A DNA stretch of 64,000 nt from Nocardioides sp. URHA0032. GTDB lineage: Bacteria > Actinomycetota > Actinomycetes > Propionibacteriales > Nocardioidaceae. The translations under genes and the position numbers were made by a program. Positions 49,673 through 58,380 of the stretch are shown in pieces; within the stretch, counting starts at the first letter, position 1, and each line of letters begins with the position of its first letter. Location of the stretch: positions 163,225-227,224 of the forward strand of contig NZ_JIAV01000001.1 of assembly GCF_000620645.1 (NCBI RefSeq). The letters run 5' to 3'. Under the pieces are notes generated by a model that did no database searches, was not told the DNA's origin, and was given only the letters and a program-made list of their open reading frames with translations.

Positions 49673-50845
49673 GTGCCCAGCCACCAGCACCGGCTCGCCC
49701 CGACCCTCGCTGTCATCGGCGGCGGCCAGCTGGCCCGGATGATGGCCGAGCCCGCCGCCGCGATGGGGCTGCCGCTGCGGCTGCTCGCCGAGGCGGAGGG
49801 GGTCTCGGCCGCCCAGGTGATCCCCGACCACCTCGTCGGCGACTACCGCGACCTCGACACGCTGCGGAAGGTCACCGACGGGTGCCAGGTCGTCACCTTC
49901 GACCACGAGCACGTCCCGACCGAGCACCTGCACGCCCTGGCGGCCGACGGGACCGCCGTCCGTCCCGGCCCCGAGGCGCTCGTGCACGCCCAGGACAAGG
50001 GCGTGATGCGCGAGCGGCTCGCCGAGCTCGGCGTCCCGTGCCCCCGCAACGCGCTGGTCGCCTCGGTCGCCGACGTCGAGGCGTTCGGGTTCCCCTGCGT
50101 CCTCAAGACCACGCGCGGGGGGTACGACGGCAAGGGGGTGTGGTTCGTGCGGTCGGCCGCCGACTGCGCCGAGGCGTTCGAGACCGCGGGGTCCTCGGCG
50201 GTGCGGATCCTCGCCGAGGAGCTGGTCGACTTCCGCCGCGAGCTGTCCGCGCTCGTCGTGCGCTCGCCGAGCGGCCAGGCCGCGGCGTACCCCGTCGTCG
50301 CCTCCACGCAGCAGGACGGCATCTGCGTCGAGGTGGTCGCCCCCGCCCCCGACCTGTCCGCAGCGCTGGCGGGCGAGGCGCAGCAGATCGCGCTGCGGAT
50401 CGCCGGGGCGCTGGACGTGACCGGGGTGCTCGCGGTCGAGCTGTTCGAGACCGACGACGGCCGGGTGCTGGTCAACGAGCTGGCGATGCGGCCGCACAAC
50501 ACCGGGCACTGGAGCCAGGACGGCGCGGTGACCTCCCAGTTCGAGAACCACCTCAGGGCCGTGCTCGACCTGCCGCTCGGGTCGCCCGCGCCGCGCGCTC
50601 GGTGGACGGTCATGGTGAACATCCTCGGTGGTCCGGACCCCACGGTCGGGCGCCTGTACGACGGCTACCCGCACGCGCTGGCGCGCGACCCGTTCCTGCG
50701 GGTGCACCTGTACGGCAAGGACCTGCGGCCCGGCCGCAAGGTCGGCCACGTGAACGCCTACGGCGACGACCTCGAGGACTGCCTCGAGCGCGCGCGGCAT
50801 GCCGCCGCGTGGTTCCGCGGCGACCTGGGAAACGAGAGTGAGTAG
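49673..50845 (+). CDS. purK: 5-(carboxyamino)imidazole ribonucleotide synthase
   Basis: A 390-residue ATP-grasp enzyme of purine synthesis that carboxylates AIR. Visible are the N-terminal LAVIGGGQLARMMAEPAAAMGLPL, FDHEHVPTEHL, FPCVLKTTRGGYDGKGVWFV (ATP-grasp), LVDFRRELSALVVRS, and VNELAMRPHNTGHWSQDGAVTSQFE. GTG 49673 comes 6 nt after a -10 TAGAGT (49661-49666), a leaderless arrangement. It precedes purE by 3 bp, so PurK and PurE are made from one transcript. Confidence 0.96.
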   Translation: MPSHQHRLAPTLAVIGGGQLARMMAEPAAAMGLPLRLLAEAEGVSAAQVIPDHLVGDYRDLDTLRKVTDGCQVVTFDHEHVPTEHLHALAADGTAVRPGPEALVHAQDKGVMRERLAELGVPCPRNALVASVADVEAFGFPCVLKTTRGGYDGKGVWFVRSAADCAEAFETAGSSAVRILAEELVDFRRELSALVVRSPSGQAAAYPVVASTQQDGICVEVVAPAPDLSAALAGEAQQIALRIAGALDVTGVLAVELFETDDGRVLVNELAMRPHNTGHWSQDGAVTSQFENHLRAVLDLPLGSPAPRARWTVMVNILGGPDPTVGRLYDGYPHALARDPFLRVHLYGKDLRPGRKVGHVNAYGDDLEDCLERARHAAAWFRGDLGNESE

Positions 50846-50848
50846 CCG

Positions 50849-51361
50849 ATGAGCGCACGGGTGGGCATCGTGATGGGGTCGGACTCGGACTGGCCGGTGA
50901 TGAAGGCCGCGGCCGAGGCCTTGACCGAGTTCGGTGTGGAGCACGAGGCGGACGTCGTCTCCGCGCACCGGATGCCGGAGGAGATGCTGGCGTACGGCCG
51001 GGAGGCCGCGGGGCGCGGGCTCGCGGTGATCATCGCCGGCGCCGGCGGTGCGGCGCACCTGCCGGGCATGCTCGCCTCGGTCACCCCGCTGCCGGTCGTC
51101 GGTGTGCCGGTGCCGCTGAAGTACCTCGACGGCATGGACTCCCTGCTCTCGATCGTGCAGATGCCGGCGGGCGTCCCGGTCGCCACGGTCGCCGTCGGCG
51201 GTGCGCGGAACGCCGGCCTCCTGGCCGTGCGCATCCTGGCCGCGACCGATCCCGCGCTCCGGGCGAGGATGGTCGACTTCCAGTCGGAGCTCAGGGAGAC
51301 CGCGCGGGAGAAGGGCGCCGCGGTCCGCAACGACCTGCCCGGTCGGCGCCTCGGCTTCTGA
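50849..51361 (+). CDS. purE: N5-carboxyaminoimidazole ribonucleotide mutase
   Basis: A 170-residue class I PurE. The motifs [23 protein letters not shown] and [18 protein letters not shown] are all conserved, and [27 protein letters not shown] completes the octamer core. It converts the N5-CAIR made by PurK to CAIR. ATG 50849 follows purK by 3 bp with GAGAGTGAG upstream. Confidence 0.97.
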   Translation: MSARVGIVMGSDSDWPVMKAAAEALTEFGVEHEADVVSAHRMPEEMLAYGREAAGRGLAVIIAGAGGAAHLPGMLASVTPLPVVGVPVPLKYLDGMDSLLSIVQMPAGVPVATVAVGGARNAGLLAVRILAATDPALRARMVDFQSELRETAREKGAAVRNDLPGRRLGF

Positions 51362-51367
51362 CCTGCC

Positions 51368-53308
51368 TCACGGCACGGCCGGCATGTACCTCTCGAACCA
51401 GGCGACCATCCGCGCGCACTGGTCGGCGAGCGCCGGCGGAGCCTGCACCCCGTGGCCCTCCTCGGGGTAGATCGCCAGCGCCGCGGGAACCCCGCGCTCG
51501 GTGAGCGCCCGGTACATCTGCTCCGCCTGGTTCGCGGGCGTCGCGAGGTCGCGGGACCCGGCGGTCAGGAAGGTCGGGGTCCGGATCCGGTGGTGGTGGG
51601 TCAGCGGGTTGCGGGTCTGGTACTGCGAGTCCGGGTCCCACGGGTCGCCGTCGAGGAACAGCCGGTCGAACTCCGCGAGGTTGCTGGTCAGGTGGAACGA
51701 CCGCCAGTCCGTGCACGGCGACCGCGACACCGCTGCCCGGAACCGGCTGGACAGGACGGGCAGCCAGCAGGCCAGGTAGCCGCCGTAGCTCTGCCCGACC
51801 ACGCCCACCCGCTCGGGGTCCACGAGCCGGGAGGCGACCAGGTGGTCGATCCCGCTGAGGATGTCCTGCGCGTCCAGGCCGCCCATGTCCCCGCGCACCG
51901 CCTCGGCGAACTCCGCGCCGCGTCCCGAGCTCCCGCGCGGGTTGGGTCGGAACACGGCGTACCCGCGCGCGACCAGCACCACGGTGTGTGCGTCGCGACC
52001 GATCCAGCCGTCGCGGTAGCCGCAGACCGGGCCGCCGTGCGGGTGCACGACGAGCGGGTGCGGCCCGGGCGTCCGGGGCACGTCGAGCAGCCCGTCCATC
52101 GCCAGGCCGTCCGGGGCCGTCCACGACACCGGTCGCGCCTCGCCGTACGACGCCCGCACCGCGTCAGTGCCGGGGCCGCGGCTGCTCAGGAGCTCGGCCG
52201 GCGTGCCGTCGGCCTCGATCCGCGCCAGTGTCGGCGGCAGGTCGTGCCGCTCGAGCACGAGCACCGGGCGGCCGTCGGCCGCGAGGCCGCCGAGCTCGGG
52301 CTGGTACCGGCCGGTCGTGGCCGTCCCGCTCCAGAGCTCCGTGCACTCGCCGGTCGTCACCTCGACGGTGCCGAGCACCGTGGCGAGGCTGCGCTGGCCG
52401 ATGAAGAGGATCGTGCGGTCGTCGAGCCAGCGGTGCTCGGTGACGTGCACGCCGGGCGTCGCGACCCGCGACGCCTCGCCGTCGAGGCGGCCCACCAGCA
52501 GCTCGCCGGCGAGCAGGTCGCGGTCGCTCGCGAAGCCGGTGATCGCCGACCAGGTCCGCCCGTCCGGGGAGCCGCCGGGACGGGCGATCTGGAACCGCTC
52601 CTCGTGCAGCAACGCCACGGTGGCGTCGGGGGATATGTGCACGAGCCAGGCGTCGTACCAGGCGCCTTCTCCGGCCCCGTCGCTCACCAGCGCCACGGCG
52701 TCGTGGCCGACCCAGTCGGCCTCCCAGACGTTCAGCCGGGTGAGGACGCGGTGGTCGGTCGACCCGACCTCCCACTCGACGAGACGCCGCCGGCCGGTCG
52801 CGGCCGGGAGCACGTGCGGCCGCCAGGACTCCGTCCCGACGCCTCCCACGGTGCCCGACCCCCAGACGTCGGAGATCTCGGCCCCGGGCTCGGCGACGAC
52901 GAGCAGCAGCCGCCGGCCGTCGGGAGACCAGCGGGCGACCTCGACGAGGCCGCCGACGTCGGGTGTCCGGGCCGACTCGACGCCGTCGGTGTCGGTGATG
53001 ACCGCCCCGTCGTCGGCGAGCACGCAGAGCCGGTCGCCGTCCGGGGACCAGACCGGGGACCAGCACCCGGCACCGGACAGCACCGGCCGCGGCGTCCCGG
53101 ACCCGTCGACGAGCAGCACCACCCGCCGCTCCGCGGAGTCGGGCTCGGGCCGGAGCGCCGCGGTCACCGCGACCAGGTCACGCCGCGGGTGCGGGGCGGC
53201 CTGGGCGAGGTCACTGATCGCGTGGCCGGCGGTCTGCCGGAACGCGCGCTGCAGCTCCGCGACCCACGCCTCGATCGCGGGGTGGATCGGCTGGTCGAAG
53301 ACGCTCAC
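51368..53308 (-). CDS. S9-family (prolyl oligopeptidase-like) serine peptidase
   Basis: A 646-residue cytoplasmic peptidase: an N-terminal beta-propeller with WSPDGDRLCVLAD and WSPDGRRLLLVVAE blades (residues 60-400) and an alpha/beta-hydrolase domain (400-646). The catalytic triad is Ser in VGVVGQSYGGYLAC, Asp in TAGSRDLATPA and His in EEGHGVQAPP. Acylaminoacyl-peptidase and DPP IV-like members trim short or N-blocked peptides. GTG 53308 lies 6 nt after CATCGT, a possible leaderless start. It is convergent with purE and diverges from the ThuA operon. Confidence 0.92.
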   Translation of the reverse strand: MSVFDQPIHPAIEAWVAELQRAFRQTAGHAISDLAQAAPHPRRDLVAVTAALRPEPDSAERRVVLLVDGSGTPRPVLSGAGCWSPVWSPDGDRLCVLADDGAVITDTDGVESARTPDVGGLVEVARWSPDGRRLLLVVAEPGAEISDVWGSGTVGGVGTESWRPHVLPAATGRRRLVEWEVGSTDHRVLTRLNVWEADWVGHDAVALVSDGAGEGAWYDAWLVHISPDATVALLHEERFQIARPGGSPDGRTWSAITGFASDRDLLAGELLVGRLDGEASRVATPGVHVTEHRWLDDRTILFIGQRSLATVLGTVEVTTGECTELWSGTATTGRYQPELGGLAADGRPVLVLERHDLPPTLARIEADGTPAELLSSRGPGTDAVRASYGEARPVSWTAPDGLAMDGLLDVPRTPGPHPLVVHPHGGPVCGYRDGWIGRDAHTVVLVARGYAVFRPNPRGSSGRGAEFAEAVRGDMGGLDAQDILSGIDHLVASRLVDPERVGVVGQSYGGYLACWLPVLSSRFRAAVSRSPCTDWRSFHLTSNLAEFDRLFLDGDPWDPDSQYQTRNPLTHHHRIRTPTFLTAGSRDLATPANQAEQMYRALTERGVPAALAIYPEEGHGVQAPPALADQCARMVAWFERYMPAVP

Positions 53309-53352
53309 GCGCTCACGATGGCAGATCGCGGGCGCCGACTCACTGGCGTTGA

Positions 53353-53372
53353 GCAAATCGTTTGGCTAGCGT
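53353..53372 (+). promoter_or_regulatory. LacI-like operator and -10 before the ThuA operon
   Basis: GCAAATCGTTTGGC (53353-53366) abuts -10 TAGCGT (53367-53372), so a repressor bound here would occupy the spacer. The half-sites GCAAA and TTTG match the operator at 55928-55941. Confidence 0.6.
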
Positions 53373-53403
53373 GCCGCTCGACACTCAGCGAGAGAGGAAC
53401 CGC

Positions 53404-54072
53404 ATGGACAGCACGCGCACCCGGCAGGCCCTGGTCGTCCGGGGTGGCTGGGAGGGCCACAGCCCCGTCGAGGCAACGGAGCGGTTCATCCCGTTCCTGA
53501 AGGAGCACGGCTTCGCCGTCGAGGTCCACGACGGACCGGAGGTGTACGCCGACGCCGACCGGCTCACCGCCACCGACCTGGTCGTGCAGTGCTACACCCA
53601 GGGCGAGGCGACCGACGAGCAGGTCCTGGGCTTGTCCGCGGCGGTCGCTGCCGGCACCGGACTGGCCGGGTGGCACGGCGGCGTCTGCGACTCGTTCCGC
53701 GGCTCGCCGGACTACCTGCACCTCACCGGCGGCCAGTGGGCCGCGCACCCCGGCGGCTTCGTGGACCACGAAGTCGCGGTGGTGCCGGCGAAGGCGGACC
53801 ACGAGATCGTCGCCGGGCTGGACCGGTGGTCGCTGAACACCGAGCAGTACTGGGTCCTCACCGACGACCTCAACGACGTCCTCGCGACCACGACCTTCGC
53901 CGTGCGCGACGACACGCCGTGGCGCGAGGAGCTCACCTGCCCTGCGGTCTGGACCCGTCAGTGGGGTCGCGGCCGGGTCTTCGTCTCGACGATCGGCCAC
54001 AAGCTCGAGGACCTCGACCACCCCGACGTGCGCACCCTGACCGAGCGGGGCCTCCTGTGGGCGAGCCGCTGA
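53404..54072 (+). CDS. ThuA-like domain protein
   Basis: A 222-residue protein of the ThuA (trehalose-utilisation) family, with the GATase-like fold: ALVVRGGWEGHSPVEATERFIPFL, LTATDLVVQCYTQGEATDEQVLGL, and GLAGWHGGVCDSFRGSPDYLHLTGGQWAAHPGG near the middle. In rhizobia ThuA and a Gfo/Idh partner (ThuB) act in oxidative trehalose catabolism through 3-keto sugars. ATG 53404 has GAGAGAGG 6-13 nt upstream. It is first in an operon with a nucleoside hydrolase and a sugar kinase; overlap with the next gene is 16 bp. Confidence 0.88.
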   Translation: MDSTRTRQALVVRGGWEGHSPVEATERFIPFLKEHGFAVEVHDGPEVYADADRLTATDLVVQCYTQGEATDEQVLGLSAAVAAGTGLAGWHGGVCDSFRGSPDYLHLTGGQWAAHPGGFVDHEVAVVPAKADHEIVAGLDRWSLNTEQYWVLTDDLNDVLATTTFAVRDDTPWREELTCPAVWTRQWGRGRVFVSTIGHKLEDLDHPDVRTLTERGLLWASR

Positions 54073-54959
54073 CGCCGGGTCCCACGAGGATCATCCTCGA
54101 CACCGACCTGGCGATGGGGGCGCCGGGCTCGGACATCGACGACGGCTTCGCGCTCGCGCTCGCCCTGGCCGACCCGGGCCTCCGGGTCGAGGTCGTCACG
54201 ACCGTCGGCGGCAACAGCGACGTCGTCACCTCCACGCGACTCACCCACCAGCTGCTCGCGGTGCTGGGCCGCACCGACGTACCCGTCGTGCAGGGCCTGC
54301 CGGCCGACGAGGACGCGGCGACGGAGATCGTGCGCCGTGTCCTCGCCGAGCCCGGCGAGCTCACGCTCGTGACGATCGGACCGCTGACGAACGTCGCGAA
54401 GGCGCTGGAGATCGAGCCCGCCGTCGCGACCGCGGTGCGGGAGATCGTCGTGATGGGCGGGGTCTACCTCGAGCAGACGAACGTCGCGGCGATGCCGGGG
54501 GAGTACAACTTCTGGTGTGACCCCCCAGCAGCGCAGGCCGTGATGGAGAGCGGCGCACGACTCCGGCTGGTCGGACTCGACGTCACCCGCCGGGTGCGAC
54601 TGAGCCGGGACGACGCCGAGCGCCTCGCCGACGGCGGCGCCTTCGGCAGGCTCGCGTCGGAGCACACGCTCGCCTGGATCGCGTTCCAGGAGCGGGTGAA
54701 GCCGCGCGAGGAGATCGAGCAGGGCAGCTGCGCACTGCACGACCCGCTCGCCGTCGCGGTGGTGAGCCGCCCCGACCTGGTGACGTGGCGCGACGCGCAC
54801 GTCGACGTCGAGACCGAGGGACGCTTCACCCGGGGAGTGGCGGTCGCGGACCTGCTGATGTGGGAGGACCCGCCTGCCCCCAACGCCCGGATCGCGACCG
54901 CGGTGGACGCCGAGGCGTTCCGCGCGCTGTTCGTCGAGCGGATGGCGGGCCTCCCGTGA
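54057..54959 (+). CDS. Nucleoside hydrolase (IunH/RihA family)
   Basis: A 300-residue hydrolase that splits N-ribosyl bonds with calcium. The N-terminal metal cluster is DTDLAMGAPGSDIDD (residues 15-29), slightly longer than the usual DTDPGxDD. Further family segments are VTTVGGNSDV, LTLVTIGPLTNVAKAL, IVVMGGVYLEQTNVAAMPGEYNFWCDPPAA and the late ALHDPLAVAVV carrying the last metal Asp. The N-terminal insertion may alter substrate choice. GTG 54057 lies inside the ThuA gene; the stop overlaps the kinase start (GTGA). Confidence 0.9.
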   Translation: MGEPLTPGPTRIILDTDLAMGAPGSDIDDGFALALALADPGLRVEVVTTVGGNSDVVTSTRLTHQLLAVLGRTDVPVVQGLPADEDAATEIVRRVLAEPGELTLVTIGPLTNVAKALEIEPAVATAVREIVVMGGVYLEQTNVAAMPGEYNFWCDPPAAQAVMESGARLRLVGLDVTRRVRLSRDDAERLADGGAFGRLASEHTLAWIAFQERVKPREEIEQGSCALHDPLAVAVVSRPDLVTWRDAHVDVETEGRFTRGVAVADLLMWEDPPAPNARIATAVDAEAFRALFVERMAGLP

Positions 54960-55885
54960 GCCGTCTGGTCGACGTGGTCGTGGTGGGTTCGGTCAACCGC
55001 GACTACGTCTGCCGGGTGGCGGTGCTTCCCGCGCCAGGCGAGACGGTGCTCGGCGGCGAGGCCAGTGTCGGCTCGGGCGGCAAGGGCGGCAACCAGGCGG
55101 TCGCCGCGAGCCTGCTCGGAGCGCGCACGGCCATCGTCGCCCGGGTCGGGCGCGACGACGACGGGCGGGCGCTGGCCAAGGACCTCGCCGACGCGTGGGT
55201 GGACACCACGGAGCTGGTCGCCACGAGCGTCCGCACCGGACTGGCCTTCGTCATGGTCGACGCGACCGGTGAGAACTCGATCGTCGTGGCGCCGGGCGCC
55301 AACGAGCTGCTGGAGGCCGCGACCACGTCGCGCGCGGTGGGCGAGCTGCTCTCCGTGGGCGGGGTGCTCGTCACCCAGGCGGAGATCCCGCCCCCTGCCT
55401 TCGAGGCCGCGATCATGGCCGCGGAGGAGGTGGGCGCCCGGGCGGTGGTCAACCTGGCGCCGTACCGCCCGGTGCCCGAGGACGTCCTCGCGCTGTGCGA
55501 TCCGCTGGTCGTGAACGAGTCCGAGGCCAGCGGTCTCCTCGGTCGTGAGGTGCGTGGTGTCGACGAGGCGCGCGCGGCGGCCGCCGAGATCGCCGGTCGC
55601 TGCCGCTCGGTCGTGGTCACCGTCGGCGCCGACGGGGCCGTGGTCGGCAGGGGGAGCGCGGTCGACCACGTGCTCGCGGAGGCGGCCGACGTGGTCGACA
55701 CCACGGGCGCCGGCGACGCGTTCACCGGTGCCCTCGCCGCCGCCCTCAGCGCGGGCACGGACCTGGTCGAGTCCGTGCGGATCGGCGTCCGGGCCGGCAC
55801 CTACGCCGTTGCGCGGCCGGGCGCTCAGGCGTCGTTCGCGCGCGCCGCGCAGATCGGCGTGGGCACCTTGCACGCTCGTCCGTGA
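54956..55885 (+). CDS. PfkB-family sugar kinase (ribokinase-like)
   Basis: A 309-residue kinase: DVVVVGSVNRDYVCRV, GGEASVGSGGKGGNQAVAASLLGA (first PfkB signature) and VVDTTGAGDAFTGALAAAL with the catalytic Asp. Substrate groups resemble ribokinase; ribose freed by the preceding hydrolase is an attractive but unproven substrate. The start GTG overlaps the previous stop. The three genes 53404-55885 form one operon. The next operon has its own promoter 6 bp further on. Confidence 0.9.
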   Translation: MSRLVDVVVVGSVNRDYVCRVAVLPAPGETVLGGEASVGSGGKGGNQAVAASLLGARTAIVARVGRDDDGRALAKDLADAWVDTTELVATSVRTGLAFVMVDATGENSIVVAPGANELLEAATTSRAVGELLSVGGVLVTQAEIPPPAFEAAIMAAEEVGARAVVNLAPYRPVPEDVLALCDPLVVNESEASGLLGREVRGVDEARAAAAEIAGRCRSVVVTVGADGAVVGRGSAVDHVLAEAADVVDTTGAGDAFTGALAAALSAGTDLVESVRIGVRAGTYAVARPGAQASFARAAQIGVGTLHARP

Positions 55886-55891
55886 GGGCCA

Positions 55892-55920
55892 TTGACCCGG
55901 GCACCCGCAGCCCCTAGCGT
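55892..55920 (+). promoter_or_regulatory. Promoter of the dehydrogenase operon
   Basis: -35 TTGACC (55892-55897), 17-bp spacer, -10 TAGCGT (55915-55920). Predicted start of transcription is near 55927, immediately before the operator. Confidence 0.75.
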
Positions 55921-55927
55921 TCCGTTA

Positions 55928-55941
55928 GCAAACCGATTTGC
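55928..55941. promoter_or_regulatory. LacI-like operator at the start of transcription
   Basis: GCAAACCGATTTGC is a perfect GCAAA/TTTGC inverted repeat with centre CCGA, lying at about +1 to +14 of the promoter. Its reverse complement GCAAATCGGTTTGC is nearly the site upstream of the ThuA operon. Confidence 0.7.
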
Positions 55942-55991
55942 GCAATATCGCGGCCGAGCGTGACGAGCAGGTACGACGAGGGAGGGTCCGG

Positions 55992-57182
55992 ATGGGCGTG
56001 CAGGAGACCGACGGCGCGGAGACCCCGACCCTGGGCGTGGCCATGATCGGCTACGCGTTCATGGGTGCCGCCCACGCACAGGCGTGGCGCAACGCGCACC
56101 GGTTCTTCGACCTCCCGCTGCGGCCGGCGATGAACGTCGTGTGCGGTCGGACGGAGTCCGCGACCCGCGACGCCGCCGAGCAGCAGGGCTGGGCCGCGTG
56201 GACCACCGACTGGCGCGACGTGCTCGAGCGCGACGACGTGCAGCTGGTCGACATCTGCACGCCCGGCGACTCGCACCACGAGATCGCGATCGCCGCGCTC
56301 GAGGCCGGCAAGCACGTGCTGTGCGAGAAGCCGCTCGCCAACACGGTGGCCGAGGCGGAGCAGATGACCGAGGCGGCCGAGGCGGCCCGGGCCGATGGCG
56401 TGCTGTCGATGGTCGGCTTCAACTACCGCCGCACGCCGGCCCTGGCGTACGCCCGACGGCTGATCGAGGACGGCGCGGTCGGCACCGTCCACCACATCCG
56501 CGCGCAGTACCTCCAGGACTGGATCGTCGACCCGGAGTTCCCTCTGGTCTGGCGGTTGCAGAAGGACAAGGCCGGCTCCGGAGCCCTCGGCGACATCGGC
56601 GCCCACATCGTCGACCTGTCCCAGTTCCTCACCGGCCAGCGGCTGACCGAGGTCGCGGGCCACCTCACCCGGTTCGTGGACCGCAGGCCGCTGCCCGAGG
56701 CGGCCTCCGGCCTGAGCGCCAGCGGTGGTGCGGAGACGGGGGAGGTGACCGTCGACGACGCGGCCGTCTTCTTCGCGCGCACCGACGGCGGCGCGCTGGC
56801 GACGTACGAGGCGACCCGCTTCGCGACCGGCCGCAAGAACGCCATGCGCATCGAGGTCAACGGCTCGAGGGGGAGCATCGCCTTCGACTTCGAGGCCATG
56901 AACGAGCTGCACGTCCACGACGCGACGGTGCCGGCCAGGGACGCCGGCTTCCGCCGGATCCTGGTGACCGAGCCCGACCACCCCTACACGGGGTCGTGGT
57001 GGCCGCCCGGTCACGGTCTCGGGTACGAGCACACCTTCGTCAACGAGATCGCCGACCTGGTCCGCGACATCGGGGCCGGTGTGCCGCCGTCGCCGTCGTT
57101 CGCCGACGGACTCCAGGTGCAGCGCGTGCTCGACGCCGTCGAGCGTTCGTCGGCGGACGGCGCCGCCTGGACCAAGATCTGA
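55992..57182 (+). CDS. Gfo/Idh/MocA-family oxidoreductase (first of two)
   Basis: A 396-residue dehydrogenase. The NAD(P)-binding domain begins LGVAMIGYAFMGAAHAQAW, then VDICTPGDSHHEIAIAALEAGKHVLCEKPLANTVAEAEQM with the catalytic Lys in EKP. The C domain contains VGFNYRRTPALAYARRLIEDGAVG and GSGALGDIGAHIVDLSQFLTG, with the HxxD-type pair (GAHIVD) expected for sugar 3- or 1-dehydrogenases. It is the first gene of the second operon. ATG 55992 has GAGGGAGGG upstream. Confidence 0.93.
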   Translation: MGVQETDGAETPTLGVAMIGYAFMGAAHAQAWRNAHRFFDLPLRPAMNVVCGRTESATRDAAEQQGWAAWTTDWRDVLERDDVQLVDICTPGDSHHEIAIAALEAGKHVLCEKPLANTVAEAEQMTEAAEAARADGVLSMVGFNYRRTPALAYARRLIEDGAVGTVHHIRAQYLQDWIVDPEFPLVWRLQKDKAGSGALGDIGAHIVDLSQFLTGQRLTEVAGHLTRFVDRRPLPEAASGLSASGGAETGEVTVDDAAVFFARTDGGALATYEATRFATGRKNAMRIEVNGSRGSIAFDFEAMNELHVHDATVPARDAGFRRILVTEPDHPYTGSWWPPGHGLGYEHTFVNEIADLVRDIGAGVPPSPSFADGLQVQRVLDAVERSSADGAAWTKI

Positions 57183-57208
57183 ACCGCCCAACCACGAGAG
57201 GGAGCACG

Positions 57209-58285
57209 TTGAGCAAGCTTCGTGTCGGAGTGATCGGACTGGGCGAGGTCGCCCAGGTGATCCACCTGCCGATCATCGAGTCACTGCCGGACCGCTACGA
57301 GCTGGCGGCGGTCTGCGACATCTCGCCGGGCCTGGTCAAGCGGGTCGGCGACCGCTACCGCGTCGAGCACCGCTACACCGACTTCCACGAGATGCTCGCG
57401 GCCGGCGACCTCGACTGCGTGCTCGTGCTGAACAGCGACGAGTACCACGCCGAGTGCACGATCACCGCGCTCGACGCCGGCATCGACGTGCTGGTCGAGA
57501 AGCCGATGTGCCTCAGCCCACGCGAGGCCGAGGAGATCATCGCCGCACGCGACCGGTCCGGGAAGACCGTGATGGTCGCCTACATGCGCCGCTTCGCGCC
57601 GGCCTTCAACGAGGCGGTCGAGCGGCTGCCCGAGCTCGGCGAGCTCCGTTACGTCCGGGTCCATGACGTGATCGGCGAGAACCGGCTCATCGTCGACCAG
57701 ACGTCGTACGTCGACCGCCCCGACGACGTGCCGCAGGAGGCCGTGGACGAGAAGTGGGCGCGTCGGTCGGCGCTGGTCAAGGAGGCGCTCGGGGACGTCC
57801 CGCAGGAGCTCGAGTGGACCTACGGCCTGCTCTGCGGGCTCGGCAGCCACGACCTGTCGGCGATGCGCGAGCTGCTCGGCTCTCCGCAGAAGGTCTCGGC
57901 CGCGAAGATGTGGCGCAACGGCGGGTACGTCGTCGCGCTGCTCGACTACGGCGACTTCGTCGTCACCTACGAGACCGGAGTCGACGACCAGCTGCGCTAC
58001 GACACCTACATCGAGCTGTACGGCGCCAGCGGCACGATGAAGGTGCAGTACGACACGCCGTACGTGCGGCACTTCCCGACGACCCTGCAGCTCGAGCTCA
58101 CCGACGGCGACTCCTACGAGCGGTCGGTGCGGCGTCCGCACCTGAAGGACCCGTACACCTACGAGCTCGAGTACTTCCACGACGTCGTCACGACCGGCGG
58201 GACGCCCAAGACCTCGCCCGAGGACTACGTCCAGGACATGGAGCTCTTCGTCGAGATCATCCGGGCCATCCAGCAGGGCTCCTGA
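57209..58285 (+). CDS. Gfo/Idh/MocA-family oxidoreductase (second of two)
   Basis: A 358-residue relative of the preceding enzyme: LRVGVIGLGEVAQVIHLPIIESL (NAD site), LVLNSDEYHAECTITALDAGIDVLVEKPMCLSPREAEEI with the catalytic EKP, VAYMRRFAPAFNEAV, and LLCGLGSHDLSAMRELLGSP, where GSHDLS replaces the GAHIVD type pair. The two share fold but little sequence, so they probably catalyse different steps. The start is TTG 57209, with GAGAGGGAG 5-13 nt upstream. Confidence 0.92.
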   Translation: MSKLRVGVIGLGEVAQVIHLPIIESLPDRYELAAVCDISPGLVKRVGDRYRVEHRYTDFHEMLAAGDLDCVLVLNSDEYHAECTITALDAGIDVLVEKPMCLSPREAEEIIAARDRSGKTVMVAYMRRFAPAFNEAVERLPELGELRYVRVHDVIGENRLIVDQTSYVDRPDDVPQEAVDEKWARRSALVKEALGDVPQELEWTYGLLCGLGSHDLSAMRELLGSPQKVSAAKMWRNGGYVVALLDYGDFVVTYETGVDDQLRYDTYIELYGASGTMKVQYDTPYVRHFPTTLQLELTDGDSYERSVRRPHLKDPYTYELEYFHDVVTTGGTPKTSPEDYVQDMELFVEIIRAIQQGS

Positions 58286-58380
58286 AGATAAGTCGAACGG
58301 CACCGAGGATAGGCGTCGTGACCGGACGCACTCCCTCCGTAGCGTCGGCGACACCACTCCACGACCTGAGAGGCAAGACC

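Noticed and set aside
55886..55991. Riboswitch or small RNA before the second operon
   Set aside because: The space is filled by a promoter, an operator and a ribosome binding site; no conserved RNA fold is seen.
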